Shown here: positions 25,359-38,499 of the stretch, piece after piece
How the letters are laid out: each line of letters begins with the position of its first letter
Numbering within the stretch: the first letter of the stretch is position 1
DNA from: Ottelia alismoides
Taxonomy: Eukaryota > Streptophyta > Magnoliopsida > Alismatales > Hydrocharitaceae
Length of the DNA stretch: 64,000 nucleotides
Direction: 5' to 3'
NCBI GenBank assembly: GCA_037367405.1
Contig: JAZKJV010002331.1
Location: 124,001-188,000 of the forward strand
Position numbers and translations under genes: made by a program
Notes under the pieces: model-generated
Told to the model about the DNA's origin: nothing
The model's input: only the letters and a program-made list of their open reading frames with translations
The model's database searches: none

Positions 25359-25752
25359 AAACACACCGATCGAGGTGAACGAGAGAAATGATAGATGGAA
25401 TGAAAGAAATGAAAGCGGTATTTACAAACCGAGAGGAATATACTGAGATCGAGAAGGCAAAAACTGTACCTTCTTGCATGACCGCTGAGGAATGGAGTGA
25501 ACATAATGCAAATCAATATCGAGGTCAGCAGATCGACATAGTGGGTATCCACGGTGATCTCAAAATGAAGAGGTACGAACTCATCAATGGAAGAAGTAAG
25601 GTCAGGTCCGACCTGGGAAGTCTCGGCTCTTTCTGCCCTTCACGGTAAGGTATCTATAGTGTAAATGCTGCAAATCTCATCAACACATCACCACACACGG
25701 GAAGAAGGAACTCCAAGGTCTATGCTTTCCGAGTCTTCCTCCCTGAGAGGAA

Positions 25753-27071
25753 TTATAGGGGTTCAGTTTCATCCATGATAAAGCAAACATCTATAATCTC
25801 AATAGCTAAGTCATAGTCGTCAGAGTAGGCTGACATAGGTGAACTCTCACCAAATGTGGGTTTCTGGCTAGCAGTGGGTATAGTTATTGCCTTAATCAAA
25901 ATGCTCTCGTTGTCTGAACTGAAGCGTATCTCTCCAAATCCATAATCAATAATGGCTCTCGCAATTGCGAGAAAAGGTTGTCTCAAGATGATTGGAATGA
26001 GCTCACTCCATAGATGTGGATGTCTCCAAAGGAAATACAACAAAATCTATAGTGTAACTCATGCCCTGGATCTGTATGACAATGTTTTCAAGAATACCCT
26101 TTGGCCTCTTTATTGAGCTATCAGCAAATTGACAAATCATTCTGATTTCTCTTGAGAGGCCCGAGACCAAGTGTCTCTATAAGTGAAGAGGGTGTATTAA
26201 TCGATGTGTGTTGTCAAGGAGAGTGTGATAAAAAGAATGGCTAGAAATGGCACATATAACGAAGAGTGTAACCATGTCCTCTTTCCAATTGGGTAGACGA
26301 TGGGTGATGGCATGGGCGGTGGCCATGGTAAGAATGTGGCACTCAGCTCTGCGACATCTCTTTCTTTTCTTGGGTGTGGTGCAGGAAAGAGGTTCATGGA
26401 CTTTTGAAGTGGGGCATCAAAATATCATGAATAGTTGTCGTCACTTAGGGGATGGTTAACATTTTTAAATTTTCTATCTCTTCCATACTAGGGAAGAGAT
26501 CGGAATCATCATGTACACGGATGACTAAGAGCAGTCTGTACAATGTCATCCTTGGAGGCGAAGGAGGTGGGAACTGTGGTGAATTCATGCATGGGCATAG
26601 GATGTGGCAAGGGTGCTCTCTCTTCACAAACTGATCCATCTAGGTATCTCACATTATTGTCCTTTTTTATTTTTTATATTTTTCTCTTTTTTGTATTTTT
26701 AGTGAAGATGATCTCTCATGGTCAGCCTCTCGTGAATCCATGGGCCCAGAAGATGAAGGTCCAATGTGAATCACATTGTTAGATATATCATTATTCCTCT
26801 ATTGTAATTGCTTCACTACCCGGGTCACGTGTTCAAGAGTGGTACCTATGAGAGGTGAATCCAATAGCTTATTATTAGGTGGATGAGATGGTGGGCAATG
26901 GGATGGTGGTGGTGGATTATAATCAAAATCCGATGGCTGAAACTATGGATGTGGTGGATATGTGCAAAAAGAAAAATTAGGAGCAAAGTCCTCTGATAAA
27001 ATGGAGGTGCACCGACTAGAGTGGAGTGAAGAATCCATGAAATCTGGATAAAAGAAACTCCAATCAGCCAT
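25753..27071 (-). pseudogene. Broken gag/retropepsin-like frame of element 2
   Basis: A minus-strand frame starts MADWSFFYPD at 27071, the position of MPGYWSS in element 1, and is soon broken. A basic segment like KKRKRC lies near 26370. The retropepsin-like part runs from SINTPSSL and LGLGPLK (near 26170) through QFADSSIKRPKG (near 26130) and TIDFVVFPLE to PIILRQPFLAIARAIIDYG (near 25960), with a frameshift before the last block. The catalytic triad is not intact. No reverse transcriptase or integrase is seen. Homology to element 1 is clear in order and motifs. Confidence 0.65.
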
Positions 27072-28455
27072 TTCGGTATGCAAAAGATGGGGATCGAGAG
27101 ATCATGAAAGTCAAGTCAAGATATGGAAAAAAAGGTGAAAATACACAACAAGATCTGGTATTCACACAAAACAAACACAAATCAGACCCTCAATTCACCA
27201 ACTCAACACAGTGAAGTCTTTTATCTTTTCAATTTTAGTGTTAGGTGAGAAAGCAAATATATACAACTCATTGTGCGGTTACCTAGTGTAGCTGTGTTCC
27301 AGTCAACGTAGATTGAACACCAGGACCACTTCGTCTATAGTTAGAGGCAAGTTCTTTCAGTAATAACATGGCCCAAGTGCCGAGCCAAGCGCTTAAGGCA
27401 CAAATCCAGGGATGGGGACTCTATTCCTTAAGTGTGTGTATTCCATTCAGTCTGGAATGTACCTGTGACAATGAGGGAGTTACTCCCCCCAAACAATGAT
27501 TTCTCTTTATGTTTAGTTTTACAATGATTTCTCTTTATGTTTTGTTTTAGAGTCAAGTTCAGCTAGCATTCCCAATTTTATTGGTTATCATTTTTTGGGG
27601 TCTTTTTGAAAAAGAAAATGTCTAATGAATTTTCCAATTCTTTTATTGCCCAAGTCCAAGAAACATAAGAAGGATTTCAGAAAAGATGATGCAAAAAAAA
27701 TCAAATTAATACAAATGCTAGAGATGAGAATGCATACCTGACTCCAGTAGTCTACATTAAAGATGATCCACACATAAAATAAAATATAACCTAGATGTGT
27801 GCAAGCAAAAACCAATCTATTAAGAACTTCTACTCAAGAAGTATAGATTTATTATTTGACTAAGTCCAAAGATCTATAGGTACAAAATTCTATTAAGTGT
27901 GTGGACCTAAGTCTACCTGGCTCACCAAATAAAATTCTAGAATCTAGGGACTCCAAGCACACAAAACAAAATAAAAGAATGCGAAAAACTCAAAACACGT
28001 GAAATTAAATAAAATAAAATAAGGAGAAAATAGGGAGGATGAAAGGTAGAAGGTGAGAAAATCGTGAAAAACTGAGCAAGCCCTCAAGTGAACAAACACT
28101 TCGTAAAATAGACTTGCGAGCATTTGAATGTCCAAGTCACTGTATTACTACAAATTAAATTACAAAAATAAAAGTCTCTCTCAAAATAAAAATAAAGATT
28201 GCACTAAAGTGGCTATGCTCTTCTCTTCTCATCGGTCTTCTCTCATGCTATCTCTTACCATCCTTCAAAAAAGGGATTGGTCTCTACTTTGCTCGGCTGC
28301 CTCGGCCTCCTAGAAGATTGTCCTCGTGTAGGGAGCCCTCGTAGAAAAGTCAACAAAGAGAGATGATTATAATAGATAAGCAATTATCTATAAAAAGAAA
28401 GAAATAAAAAAGAAGGAAATAAAATGGATATATGCACAAGTATCCTACCGATGTT
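27072..28455 (-). other. Element 2 leader
   Basis: Leader between primer site and the short frame. It is homologous in its outer part (27840-28440) to element C at 12232-12890. There are no convincing genes. Confidence 0.5.
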
Positions 28456-28474
28456 GCTCCCTGGGAATGGCACA
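28456..28474 (-). promoter_or_regulatory. Primer binding site of element 2
   Basis: The minus strand reads TGTGCCATTCCCAGGGAGC close inside the 5' LTR, alignable to the tRNA-Asp-type site TGGCGCCGTTGCCGGGGA with decay. Confidence 0.55.
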
Positions 28475-28476
28475 TT

Positions 28477-31400
28477 TGTTTAGTCAATCAAACAACGGTT
28501 CCTAACGTTCGATCTTAGAGGACATGTGGTGTCTAATAAGTCAGATTTGACAATCACTGTATAGAGCACTCTCTTGGTACTCACAACAGTCAAACTAAGA
28601 CAACAATCAACCCACAATATATAATAAAACAATAAAAGAGATACGAGATGAAATTTAGTATACCCTATATAAAAATACGTATGCATAATAAGTGTAGGGG
28701 TAGAACCACTGAGAGCTACAGGGATAGGTTAATTATTTCCTATTAATAAAAATAAATAAACATTATTTTTATAGTTTTTTATTTTTGAGGGTTTTTAATT
28801 ATATTTAATTTTCAATTTTTAATGTTTTATATATTCTTTTAAGTGTATAATTTTTATTTTCTTTTTAATTTTATGATTTTTGATTTCTTTTTATTTTTAA
28901 GGTATAATATATGTATATGTATACTAATAACTATATAATAGATAATATATAAAAAATATATAATAAATATGTCAAAATATAAATAAGAGCAATCCTTTTG
29001 TTTTTTAAAGGGGTTAAATATATATTAGATATCTACAAAAAATAATAACAACAAGTATATAAGTAATATTAGGTATATATAGTATAGGGTTTTATATGTA
29101 TAAATATAACTATATATACTCAAAAATTACAAAATTAAATGTTTTTATGTTTTCATAATTTTTCTCTGTTTTTGTAATTTTAGGTATTTTTTGTTATTTT
29201 TATGTACTTTTAATGTATCAAATATAACAAAACAAGAAACGTGATAAATAGGTCGAATTGTTTTGGATTTTAAAAACAGATAACAAGTCCCAACTATTTT
29301 TAATATGTAATATACTATATATAGAAAAGAAACAAATATATTTTGAATTTTAATATAATTTTTCTGATTTTATAGCGTTTAAGGGATTTTATAATTATTA
29401 AGGTTTTTATTTTCTATTTTTTGTAATTTTTGGTCTAGAGTTATAACATATAGTATTATACAATATGTATTTTTGGAATTTTTAGAAGTGATTTTATAAT
29501 TTTTATATTATCCTATGTAAACAAGGAGTAAATAGCTCTTTAATAAATTTTAGTAAATGTAAAAATGCAATATATACCTATTTAGAAATATGTCTATGCA
29601 TGAGCATTAATTAAGGCATCTATAGAATTTTTCCTAAAATTTTTAAAACACAAGATCTATTTAAGCAAAATAGAAAAGCATAAATAAAATAAAATACCTA
29701 GCATGGGTATTTATGCAATAAAAATATATAACAAGGTGTTCCATGCAAAAGTACCCAAAATATTACAATATTTTTATAAGTTTTAGTCTAAATATAAATT
29801 CAAGGAGTAGATAGGGTTAAGTTGCAAAATGTCCAGGCACCTTACATGTGCGGGAACATGAGGTGACCTGGTAGAGGACCTAAGTGCAAATCAAAGGAAA
29901 ATTTGGAGGTCCGATGTAATTATTACATAAACTTTTACGTTATATATTAAATTTACAAGACTAAAATGAAATACAAAAGGCATTGGGGTTACTGTGAAAA
30001 TTACCCCATAAAGTGCACCATCTAATGACATTGAAGAACTCACTTGATACACATCGCATGGTTAATGGTTGATGCCCTTTCATGGACGAGCACTCGAGAT
30101 TAGATCTCGCAGAGATCAGACGACCGGTGCATGGCTCGATCCGACGGTCGGAAACAAAACTGGAGCGACTTGAAGATCTTACGGCTAGCAAGGTGGTTGG
30201 TGAACTCGGACGAATAGCTGGTTGCTGCTCCTTCGATTATCGATATCATGCAGCTCTGGCCTCCTCCCCTACTACTTTGATGCTCTACATGTTCATGCGG
30301 TTGTTCTTCATCGACCGGTGGCGTCAAGGATGTCAAGGACCTGTCGATGGGTTCTGGAAGCTCGAATAAGCTCATTCCACCTAGGAGTGAATTCTTGAAC
30401 TCAATACCCCACAGATGGGGTCTTCTAGCATCTATTCCTGCATAGAAATATCGATGAGGCTCTAGCGAAGCTACTGGGCTTTTATTGGTGGGGAAAAGTT
30501 GAGGATGGGATGAAATAGAGGCGTTACGGTGAAGGGTGGTGGAATGGACACTGATCTCCTAATTTGGAAGGGATCGAGGTGAATGGGATGGCTCAGAAAG
30601 TGGAGAAGTGAATGGAGAAGGTGGTGGTGGTGATTGTGGATCGAAACAATGGTTGGCACATGCGAAACGAAGGTCGGAGCTCTAAGCTCCGACATACTGT
30701 AAATCTAACTTTTACTCTAAAGCAATCAATTAAAGCATGAAATCAAAGTTATAAATAAAAACTACAACTAAAATATACATAGAGATGCAATAAAAATAGC
30801 TCGACTCAATCTGGGGGCCAAGGAGCAGAACCTCAATCAGTGGACCTCAGACGAAGTGTGGATCTCTTCCATCACACCCCTATCACGTTGCAAATCCGAC
30901 AAGGAGAGAGTTGTCACCAAGCTCAACCTGTCTATGATGGGATCTGAGGGTTTAAGATGTAAAGGAAGGATCAAAAAATAAAAAAATGGTGGAGGGGTGT
31001 CGTATGTACAGGCGAGGGTTGACCGAGGGATTTCTCTTGAATCGAATATTGACTGATATAACATATGATAGGGTGTGATGGAGCATTGTGTCAACATGAC
31101 TTTGCATGAATAAGGCTAAACGAATTAGTCAGTATGTGAAGTGTAAAAATGTGGTGAAATCAGGTGTCTCAAGGCTGACAGAGAGCAGACCTAGGGAGGG
31201 AGGATAGTTGAGTCGAGGTCAACATTCCCCTACCTCCCATTGGTCCACGCCATCCAGATGAAGACAAAACATGGAATAATTCTCATATTAAATAGTATTA
31301 AAATAATAAATTATTTTAGATCAAAATATTAAAAAATATTTGTTATTGTATGTAGTATTTTATTATGATTTTTATTTATTTATACAAGTTAATTTATTAA

Positions 31401-32388
31401 GCATTAATTTTTACAAGTGTAATTGTAGGTATATTTACCTATGTACAAGGTAATTATTTTTATTTTGTATTTTATAATTATATTTACATATTTTGTGTAT
31501 ATACAAATTATTTAAATACATATTTACATATTTTTTAGCTTATGTTTTTGAATTTATTTATTCTCTTAAATAAATATGTATATATATTATATAGGTATAG
31601 TTTACCTATATGTTTTATTACATTATTTATTTTAATGAATTCTAGATGGTTTTATTCTATATTGATTATTTACATATATTTCAAATAATATTTACAGGTG
31701 TAGAGAAATATAAAGAAGCTAAAAATAGAAAGAATAAATATAATGAATATTATATACAAATATGCAATACAATAGGGACCCAAAAGCCAACTTTTTGTAT
31801 CAGCTCCTAATTGAATGAAACCGACTTTATTAAATAGAAAAATTAGTTTTATAAATAATAAAGTGAGTTTGTTGAATTTTGAGTATTATGGAGGCGATAC
31901 AGGTCTGGGAAGTTTTCTTTGTAGCTTTTTATTCTTCGTGTCCCGGGTGCAATGTGTATTATTTTTGAGTGAAATCAATTTTCTATTTTCTTTGTATTTT
32001 TATGTATAGCTTTCACGTAGAGGGTTTTATTATTTGAGATATAAATAATAAAATAGGTCCCAAAAGCATATTTCTTGTCAATTAAATTATGGTTTTTTTG
32101 ATTTCTGTACAATTGATATGCCCTATCTCCCTTTATTTTATTTCTTGTTAACCAGGTCATCATGATGACTAGGTCTCAAAGTTTAGTGTCACTCTGTCTC
32201 TTTAACACTTCAATATTTTTCTTTTATTTCTTTACTCTTTTATTTTGAAATTAAATAAGATATTTTATACAGTATTTATGGATCAATTATTGAGTGTTAT
32301 TTTGCACAATTAATGCTATATACATGCATTTAGCTAGGAATTTAAGGTTGGAATGAAAGAATAAAAGTAATGAAAGGGAGATTCATCA
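28477..32388 (-). repeat. Element 2 5' LTR (3.9 kb)
   Basis: It begins TGTTTAGTCAATC and ends GAGATTCATCA. It matches 17497-21456 throughout but with many differences, by eye about 20-25 percent near the start. Confidence 0.85.
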
Positions 32389-35300
32389 TCTGCACATGGC
32401 AAGCAAAGATCTCTTTATAGACCAACTTAAAGCATTGACCTGCTCAAACAAGCTATGCATCTTCACGGGCAATTTCAACATCTTTTTCTTTCCCAGTGAA
32501 TCATTCTCCCGTGGCCACCCTCACCACATTCACAAAATCTAACATATTGGATCCTTTCTTCTGACTTTCTAGACCTTAGGGACCCAAGCTCCTCCTATAC
32601 ATGGATCGATACGACTCAAGCTAGGTGGGCCACATTACATATAGTCCTAATCTCTTCACCTATACTGGAACTTTCACCCATAGCAAAACTCCAAGCCTTA
32701 CCCAAAACCTTCTCTGATCACAAACCACTTATCGCAACCCTATCTTCCCTTAAGACTGTCAAACCATCATTTAAGATGGAAGCCTTCTGGTTCTCCAACA
32801 GGCTTTCCAAACATTGTTGAAGCTTCATGGACAACGCCAATAGATACCCCAAACCCCTTCCATGTCTGGCATCTCAAGATGAAGCGCCTCAAAGGAGTAA
32901 TTATCGAGTGGAAGAAGACCAACATTTCCCCCTTTGTTGAGAACTTAGAGAAACTACTTGCTGAAATCAATACACTAGAAAACAACCTGATCAACAACCC
33001 TACTTCCAGTGACACCATCCAAAAGACTTATGATACTTCATAAGGAGCTCGAGTCCATCCACGAAGATGAATTCCTTCATCTTAACCAATGTGCTAAAAT
33101 TTGTTGGCTCGACGAAGGTGACTGCAGCACGAAGCTCCTCTATTCGGTGGCCTTAAATAAAAGGAAATAAAGATACGATTCTATCTTTTAGTGACTCACA
33201 AGGCATCCTACACACCAATCACGATGACATCACACACATCGCATTTGCCTTCTATGAGAAGTTGTACTCCACTTCTGAAAAAAAACCCATCCCTTTCCTT
33301 TGACCTTGACCCTTCGTTGGTATGAAACTTGATAAATCCTGAGGAACTTGATAAACTTGATTAACCTAGAGGAAACTTCAAAGTTTTCACCATAATAAAA
33401 AAATTAAAGTCCCTAAAATCCCCATGTTCCAATGGATGTATCTTGGAATTCTTCCAAAGGTTATAACCCATCATCAAATTCGACTTCACAGGGTTGGTAA
33501 ACCATCGATGTCAACTTATCACCCTCTGGCCTAAAATATATTAATAACTCTATTATCACCTTGATTCGTAAGAAGGGTGATCCGAGTGATATAAACAACT
33601 ATCATTTCATTATCTTCATCAAACATGCCTCTCCGCATCATCTCCAAAAGTCTCCAAATTGCTAGGCCCCAAAATCATCAAACCTTATCCCGTCCTCCCA
33701 ATGTTCCTTTCTTAAAGGTCGTGGTGCATTCGATGCTTTCACCATTATGTCCGAGATCATATCACATCGGAGCTACACAAAAACAAAAGCCCTCATCCTT
33801 AAAATTGACCTCTGTAAGGCCTCTGATCTATGAAATAAAGTGCAATGTCCAAAGCCCTTGCTAACTTTGGCTACTCTGACCTCTTCACACGATGCATCCA
33901 TGCCATGCTTCACTGTACGACTATTTCGTTAAAAATCAACAACTCCATCATCGATTTCTTTAAATCAAATTGCAGGGTTAAACAAGGAGACCCCCTATCC
34001 CATCTTCTATTCATAATCACCATGAACCTCCTCCATGGAATGCTAATAAACTTATCTAAAAATGGCCTTACCAAAGGATTCCAATTACTGGGGGAAGATA
34101 AATGCATCATTGATATGTTGTTTGCCGATGACATCCTCCTGACCTGAATTTTCCCTAGAGCCCTCAAAAGTATAAACATCACCCTCAAAATCTTCTCAGA
34201 GATTATATGCCTCCATGTAAATGTGGAGAAATCTACAATCCATTGCCTCAACTTGACTGACAATGAAAGAAGCTTCACATCCAATCTCTTTGGCTGGTTG
34301 GTCGCCTCTTTCCCATCAACTCTAGGTGTACCCTTTTCCACAAAATCCTTGAAGCAACTAGATTGGCTACCCCTCATCAAAAAATTCAAGAAAATCCTTC
34401 TAGGTTGAAAGTAAAAAATGCCCGCTCTATCAAGAATCTCACTTTTAACGGTAGTGTTTACCCCGCAACTCAATCATACCCTATCTGCCCTTAGACTCAT
34501 AGAATGGGTATTACGCCATAATGACAAGGTGAGACAACACTTCTTATGGAATGGTTGCAGTAAGGATAGGAATAAGCACCAAGCAAAAATGGAAAATCAT
34601 ATACAGACCCAAATCAAATTATGGTTGGGGGATCCAGAACCTAGAATTTTTCAACAATGTTATGTTGTCCAAAACTTAGATTAAGGTGCCAGAAAATCAA
34701 AACTCACCAACCTGGTGAGAAGCCGTTACCACAAGGTGCACCTATTCTTATACTTGAAAAGCCAGGCCGTAGGGACTCCCCTTGTCGGAGAGCTGTCAAA
34801 GTAGGCTCCTCGTCCATTATGAACATGTCCTCCAGAATCCTAGATTCGGGTTCTAACTCTTTGCTCTGGTCTGGCAACATAAATGGCCACCTCCCTGTGT
34901 ACCTTCCTCCTAACACTTTGGAGTTGGACCTTAGCCAAGAACAAATCTTGTAGCCTTGACAAAGCTATGTCCACCCTCTTGGTTAATCAACATTGAATTA
35001 AGTCCCTATCAAAATGGTATAATTCCCTGACTGAACTCTTTATACTCAACCAGTTCCTATCCAACATTTATATAGACCAAGCAACAAATGACCTTATTTC
35101 CATCCAGATGGGACATCAAATCTTCAGCTAACAACCAATGCATATAAGCTTCTTGCCCATGGTGGTCTGGGTCCCAAACCAAAGAAAAATTCCGGAAAGG
35201 ACCTTTCCACCCTGAACTCTCTCTTTTCTTAAGGTTTCTCAACCACCACAAAATGATAATCTAGGATCGTCCATAAGATGTTTCAATCTCAACCACAAAC

Positions 35301-36010
35301 GCATGCCCCCTTTGCCTAAACGACGAAGAAAACATAGCTTGTCTTCTACTACATTGTCCATTTAAACTTATGGTTCTGAACTCTATATATTCCTCATGTA
35401 AGTGGAACTTTTGATGATATTTTTATACATCATAACACCTCCCCTTATCCCTTATATCACTGATAGATAACCGCTTCCCAATTATTGATCTGGTGATTGA
35501 CATGGAGGGAGTAATATTAGAGTGATGTACTGGTGTACTTCTCACCACCCACTACAGTTTGTAAATGACACAAAATTCACACTTGATCAGTCAAACTAAG
35601 TACTGATGCGAACATCCTATTCTCACAAACCAAGCCATTTCTCTCGCTTATGTCTTTTGTCTGCTTTGCAACAAAGAAATGAGCATGCCCCTTCCCCTCT
35701 GAAGCCACGCCCATGCACAAGGCGTCAACATGCCTCGCAAGAAACAAAGAAGTAATTCCTTGGTACCCAATCTCCGAAGCGACCACCACCAAAGCTACTC
35801 CAACTGCTTTTCTTTTTTGTTTCTAGTCCTTTAACCGAAACAAACATTATGCTAATTTTTGTACTTCATGTAGGTGTACTCGCATGTACTAAATATCGTG
35901 ACCCCTAAAACTTTCCTTATTATTTTTTTAATGATTTTAATATATGTCCTGTGAGGTGATTGCCCCTTTTTATGAATTAAACGATCTTTTGTCCCAAATT
36001 TTTTTTAAAT
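32389..36010 (+). pseudogene. L1 LINE body: endonuclease end, reverse transcriptase, zinc finger, 3' tail
   Basis: Frames on the plus strand, broken by many stops and shifts, show in order: GNFN (the usual catalytic GDFN with Asp replaced by Asn, about 32468), the second endonuclease motif SDHKP (about 32714), the reverse transcriptase motifs QGDPLSHLLF (about 33983) and FADD (about 34123), and a zf-RVT finger CPLC...HCPF (about 35304-35366). After it, non-coding sequence ends near 36010 in AATTTTTTTTAAAT, about 160 bases before the start codon of the host gene fragment. It joins the segment at 16822-17496. Non-functional. Confidence 0.8.
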
Positions 36011-36171
36011 ATAAAACTTAGCTAAAAAATGGTTTTCCATAAAACACAATTGATGTCACAACTCAATCTTTACTTCCACCTCACCCCCTCAACCGCAGCA
36101 CCAACCCCGACCATCACTTCTCCAGCACTCCCCCTAAAACACCACCGAGCTCTCTCCCCACATCCCTCCCC

Positions 36172-37159
36172 ATGGCGAAGTCCTCCTACCCCCGGCGCGT
36201 CCTCCGCGTCTTCACCCTCCAGTTCCTTCCGCGCTCCGACGCCTTCCTCTACCTCGTGGCCGTCCTCTCACTCCTCTCCCTCCTCACCAACCTCCTCAGC
36301 CCCCGCTCCGCCCTTGCCTCCTCCCCCCACCACTTCGAGGGCTTCGACTCCGACTTCGACGCCGAGGACGACCCCGACGACCTCCCCTCCTCCCCCTCCC
36401 CCTCCCCTCCTCACACCCCCCTCACTCCGGAGTCCCACCACGGCCCCCCTCCTCCTCCTCCCCCCCTCCCCCTCCCCCCTCCGTCCCCGACTGGGACGAG
36501 GACGAATTCGAAGGCTTCGACTCCCCCACCCCCGATCCCCTCCCCGATGCCTCCCCCGATGCCGTCCCCGACCCCGTCCCGCAGCCCCCGCTACCTGAAC
36601 CCAAGTCCTTCCCCAAGTCCTACACCATCGAGATCGCCTGCATCGGCTTCCTCATCACCTTCTCCATCAACTACTTCTCAGGTAAGCTCCAGAATGAGAA
36701 GATTGCACTTGCGTGGGCTGAGAAGTTCGCAACCAAGGACTCCATTTTTGTCAAGAACTTCATGGCAAAGACGACGCTCCGCTTCTTCTCAAGGAAGGTA
36801 ATGACGTCTTCAAATTCTACGCCAGCGGGCGGAGGTTCTGCCAGGGGATGCTGGCCACCATGGAGATGAAGAGCCGGCACGACCTCATCGCCAGGATCTT
36901 CGACCTCCTGATGCCCAAGCCGGACTCCATCACATTCGAGGTCATCATGAACGACGATGCAATGGATCATGTGGTGTTTGCACTCGCGAGGAAGAAGCTG
37001 GCCAGGGCTATGCACAAGGAGGAGGTGGATCTGCAAAAGTACACGACTTTGGTTGCAGCTCCGCCCTCGGGGAGGAAGTGGGTGCCGGAGGAGCTCATGG
37101 TGGTGACCGAGTCAAAGGAGGCTGCAGGGGATATGCTTACGGATACAGTGCTTGATCAG
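36172..37159 (+). pseudogene. CCDC47/At5g49945-family membrane protein, 5' part, with two frame breaks
   Basis: The start ATGGCGAAG has good context. The first frame encodes an N-terminal hydrophobic stretch (FLYLVAVLSLLSLLTNL) and an acidic FEGFDSDFDAEDD motif. The frame is lost in the C-rich tract at 36440-36482; the next resumes at VPDWDEDEFEGFD and continues through a second membrane segment (IEIACIGFLITFSINYF) to FATKDSIFVKNF near 36760. A second break follows, where about 16 bases typical of the family seem deleted, and the third frame runs FYASGRRFCQGML to TDTVLDQ. It ends at a plausible donor, CAG|GTTAGT, at 37159. Family members act in endoplasmic reticulum membrane-protein biogenesis and calcium handling. 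The C-terminal half is not found downstream, so this is a truncated or mis-assembled gene. Confidence 0.78.
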
Positions 37160-37806
37160 GTTAGTTTACAGTTTTTCATTTTGCTTAATTGACTATATGT
37201 TTACAAGATCTGTTGCATTGTAGTGGAAATTGATAGGCATACTTAATTAGCAGCAACATAAACTTAGCTAGAGAATTTAGAATTTATTTATTTGATTGAT
37301 CAAGTGAATTATGTTGTCGTTGTTCTTTATATGCTTATTTGTGAATATATGGAAGCAAAGTCTTCAGGAAATTCAGGGAAGAACAGTACAAGTGTGGACA
37401 GTGGATCCATAGACAAATATGAGCCTGCTGAGAGACCTCCCTGTGTCGAAGGTTAGGAAATGTACTATGAACAGAAGAACCAAAGAATTTTCTATATTAT
37501 TTAAGGTTATGGTATTTAAAGGCACTTTCTTGGGATTAGGACATCTGCATGTGAAGTTGAGATTCACATGAAATAGCTAGGTGCATTCCTCTCTAGGTTT
37601 GCTTCATTCTTTTTGTGACCAAGTCTCAACTAAATTGCAGTGTAAAGAGAATTTTTAAGCAGTATGTTATTACCAACGAGGTATAGAGTTGGGCAAGCTC
37701 TTCAATGTTATCTTTGCTAGACGGCAAAAATATGGGATTATATGTGATTTCCCTCGAACAAAAATGAAAGAACTTTTATGTATATAGATACATGATATCC
37801 TAGTAA
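37160..37806 (+). other. Sequence downstream of the last recognisable CCDC47-like exon
   Basis: Unique-looking, AT-rich, intron-like sequence after a donor site. I found no later exon of the family here or farther right. Confidence 0.4.
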
Positions 37807-38019
37807 ATATATCTAGGGATATTTACACCCATAACCCTGAGTAATTTCGTAATTACCCTGGAAACCCTCGATAAATACGAATTACACACATGACCCTGAA
37901 TAATGCTTAACCTTTACATGGCATAACCCTGTGTCAAGTTCCGTCTTAATTCTCCGTTAAGTCTAACGGAAAGGCATATGCTGACAATTTTGCCCTTCAA
38001 GACAGATCATATTTATAAC

Positions 38020-38410
38020 TAATGTTGTAAAAGTCACCCGACTAGCCCGACTAGTAGGTCCGACTAGTCTAGTCAGTGGGGTGGCCGACCGAGTACCTAC
38101 TAATTCCGACTAGGTCCACTAGTCAACAAGTTTTTGCTTGGAGATACCATATTTTTTATTTTTTATAGAAATAAACTTATTCTAATATGCTTAATGTTTT
38201 ATTTAAATTCAATTACTTCTTTTGATTCATTATGATAGTAAAAAAATATGTAAATCTATGCAAGTATATAATAATATATGTATAAAAATGATTTATATTT
38301 TTAAAATATCAAAGCCGATTGAAGCCCGACTAAATCCGATTGATCGTCCGACTACCGATTAATCCTTAGTCAGTAACCCAACCGACCGACTACCGACTTT
38401 TGCGACCTTG
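38020..38410. mobile_element. hAT-type non-autonomous element made of CCGACTAG words
   Basis: The left end TAATGTTGTAAAAGTC and the complement of the right end CAAGGTCGCAAAAGTC form an imperfect inverted repeat. A perfect 8-bp duplication TTTATAAC flanks it (38012-38019, 38411-38418), the size expected for hAT. Within 120 bases of each end the words CCGACTAG, CCGACTA and GTCGG recur in both orientations; the middle is plain AT-rich DNA. Confidence 0.78.
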
Positions 38411-38499
38411 TTTATAACATAGTACCATTATATGATGTTATTCGAGAGAGGAGGGAGGCTGAGGAAGCTTCCCTCCCTTCCTCCTGCTCACATGGCGTC

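Larger units (their letters stand above)
17497..32388 (-). mobile_element. Element 2: non-autonomous Ty3-like LTR retrotransposon, complete
   Basis: Direct repeats 17497-21456 and 28477-32388 start TGTTTAGTC and end ATTCATCA. The primer site is next to the right LTR and the polypurine tract next to the left, so it is on the minus strand. The internal region (21457-28476) has the same plan as element 1: leader, short gag/retropepsin-like frame, hairpin array, conserved non-coding region, polypurine tract. A Mutator-like transposon is inserted at 21588-23033. The LTRs are visibly diverged, so the element is old. Flanks (cccac on the left, tctgc on the right) do not match as a 5-bp target duplication. 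Confidence 0.82.

Noticed and set aside
17497..32388. Helitron or large duplicated chromosomal segment
   Set aside because: The direct repeats have TG...CA ends with a primer site and polypurine tract in the proper places, which fits an LTR retrotransposon.
35577..35792. Minus-strand 71-codon frame upstream of the host gene
   Set aside because: It is antisense to the LINE 3' region, has no family resemblance and no conserved partner in the window.
36640..36690. Splice donor TCAG|GTAAGC after the second membrane segment
   Set aside because: The protein reads straight through with family-like sequence (GKLQNEKIALAWAEKFATKD), so the GTAAGC is coding.
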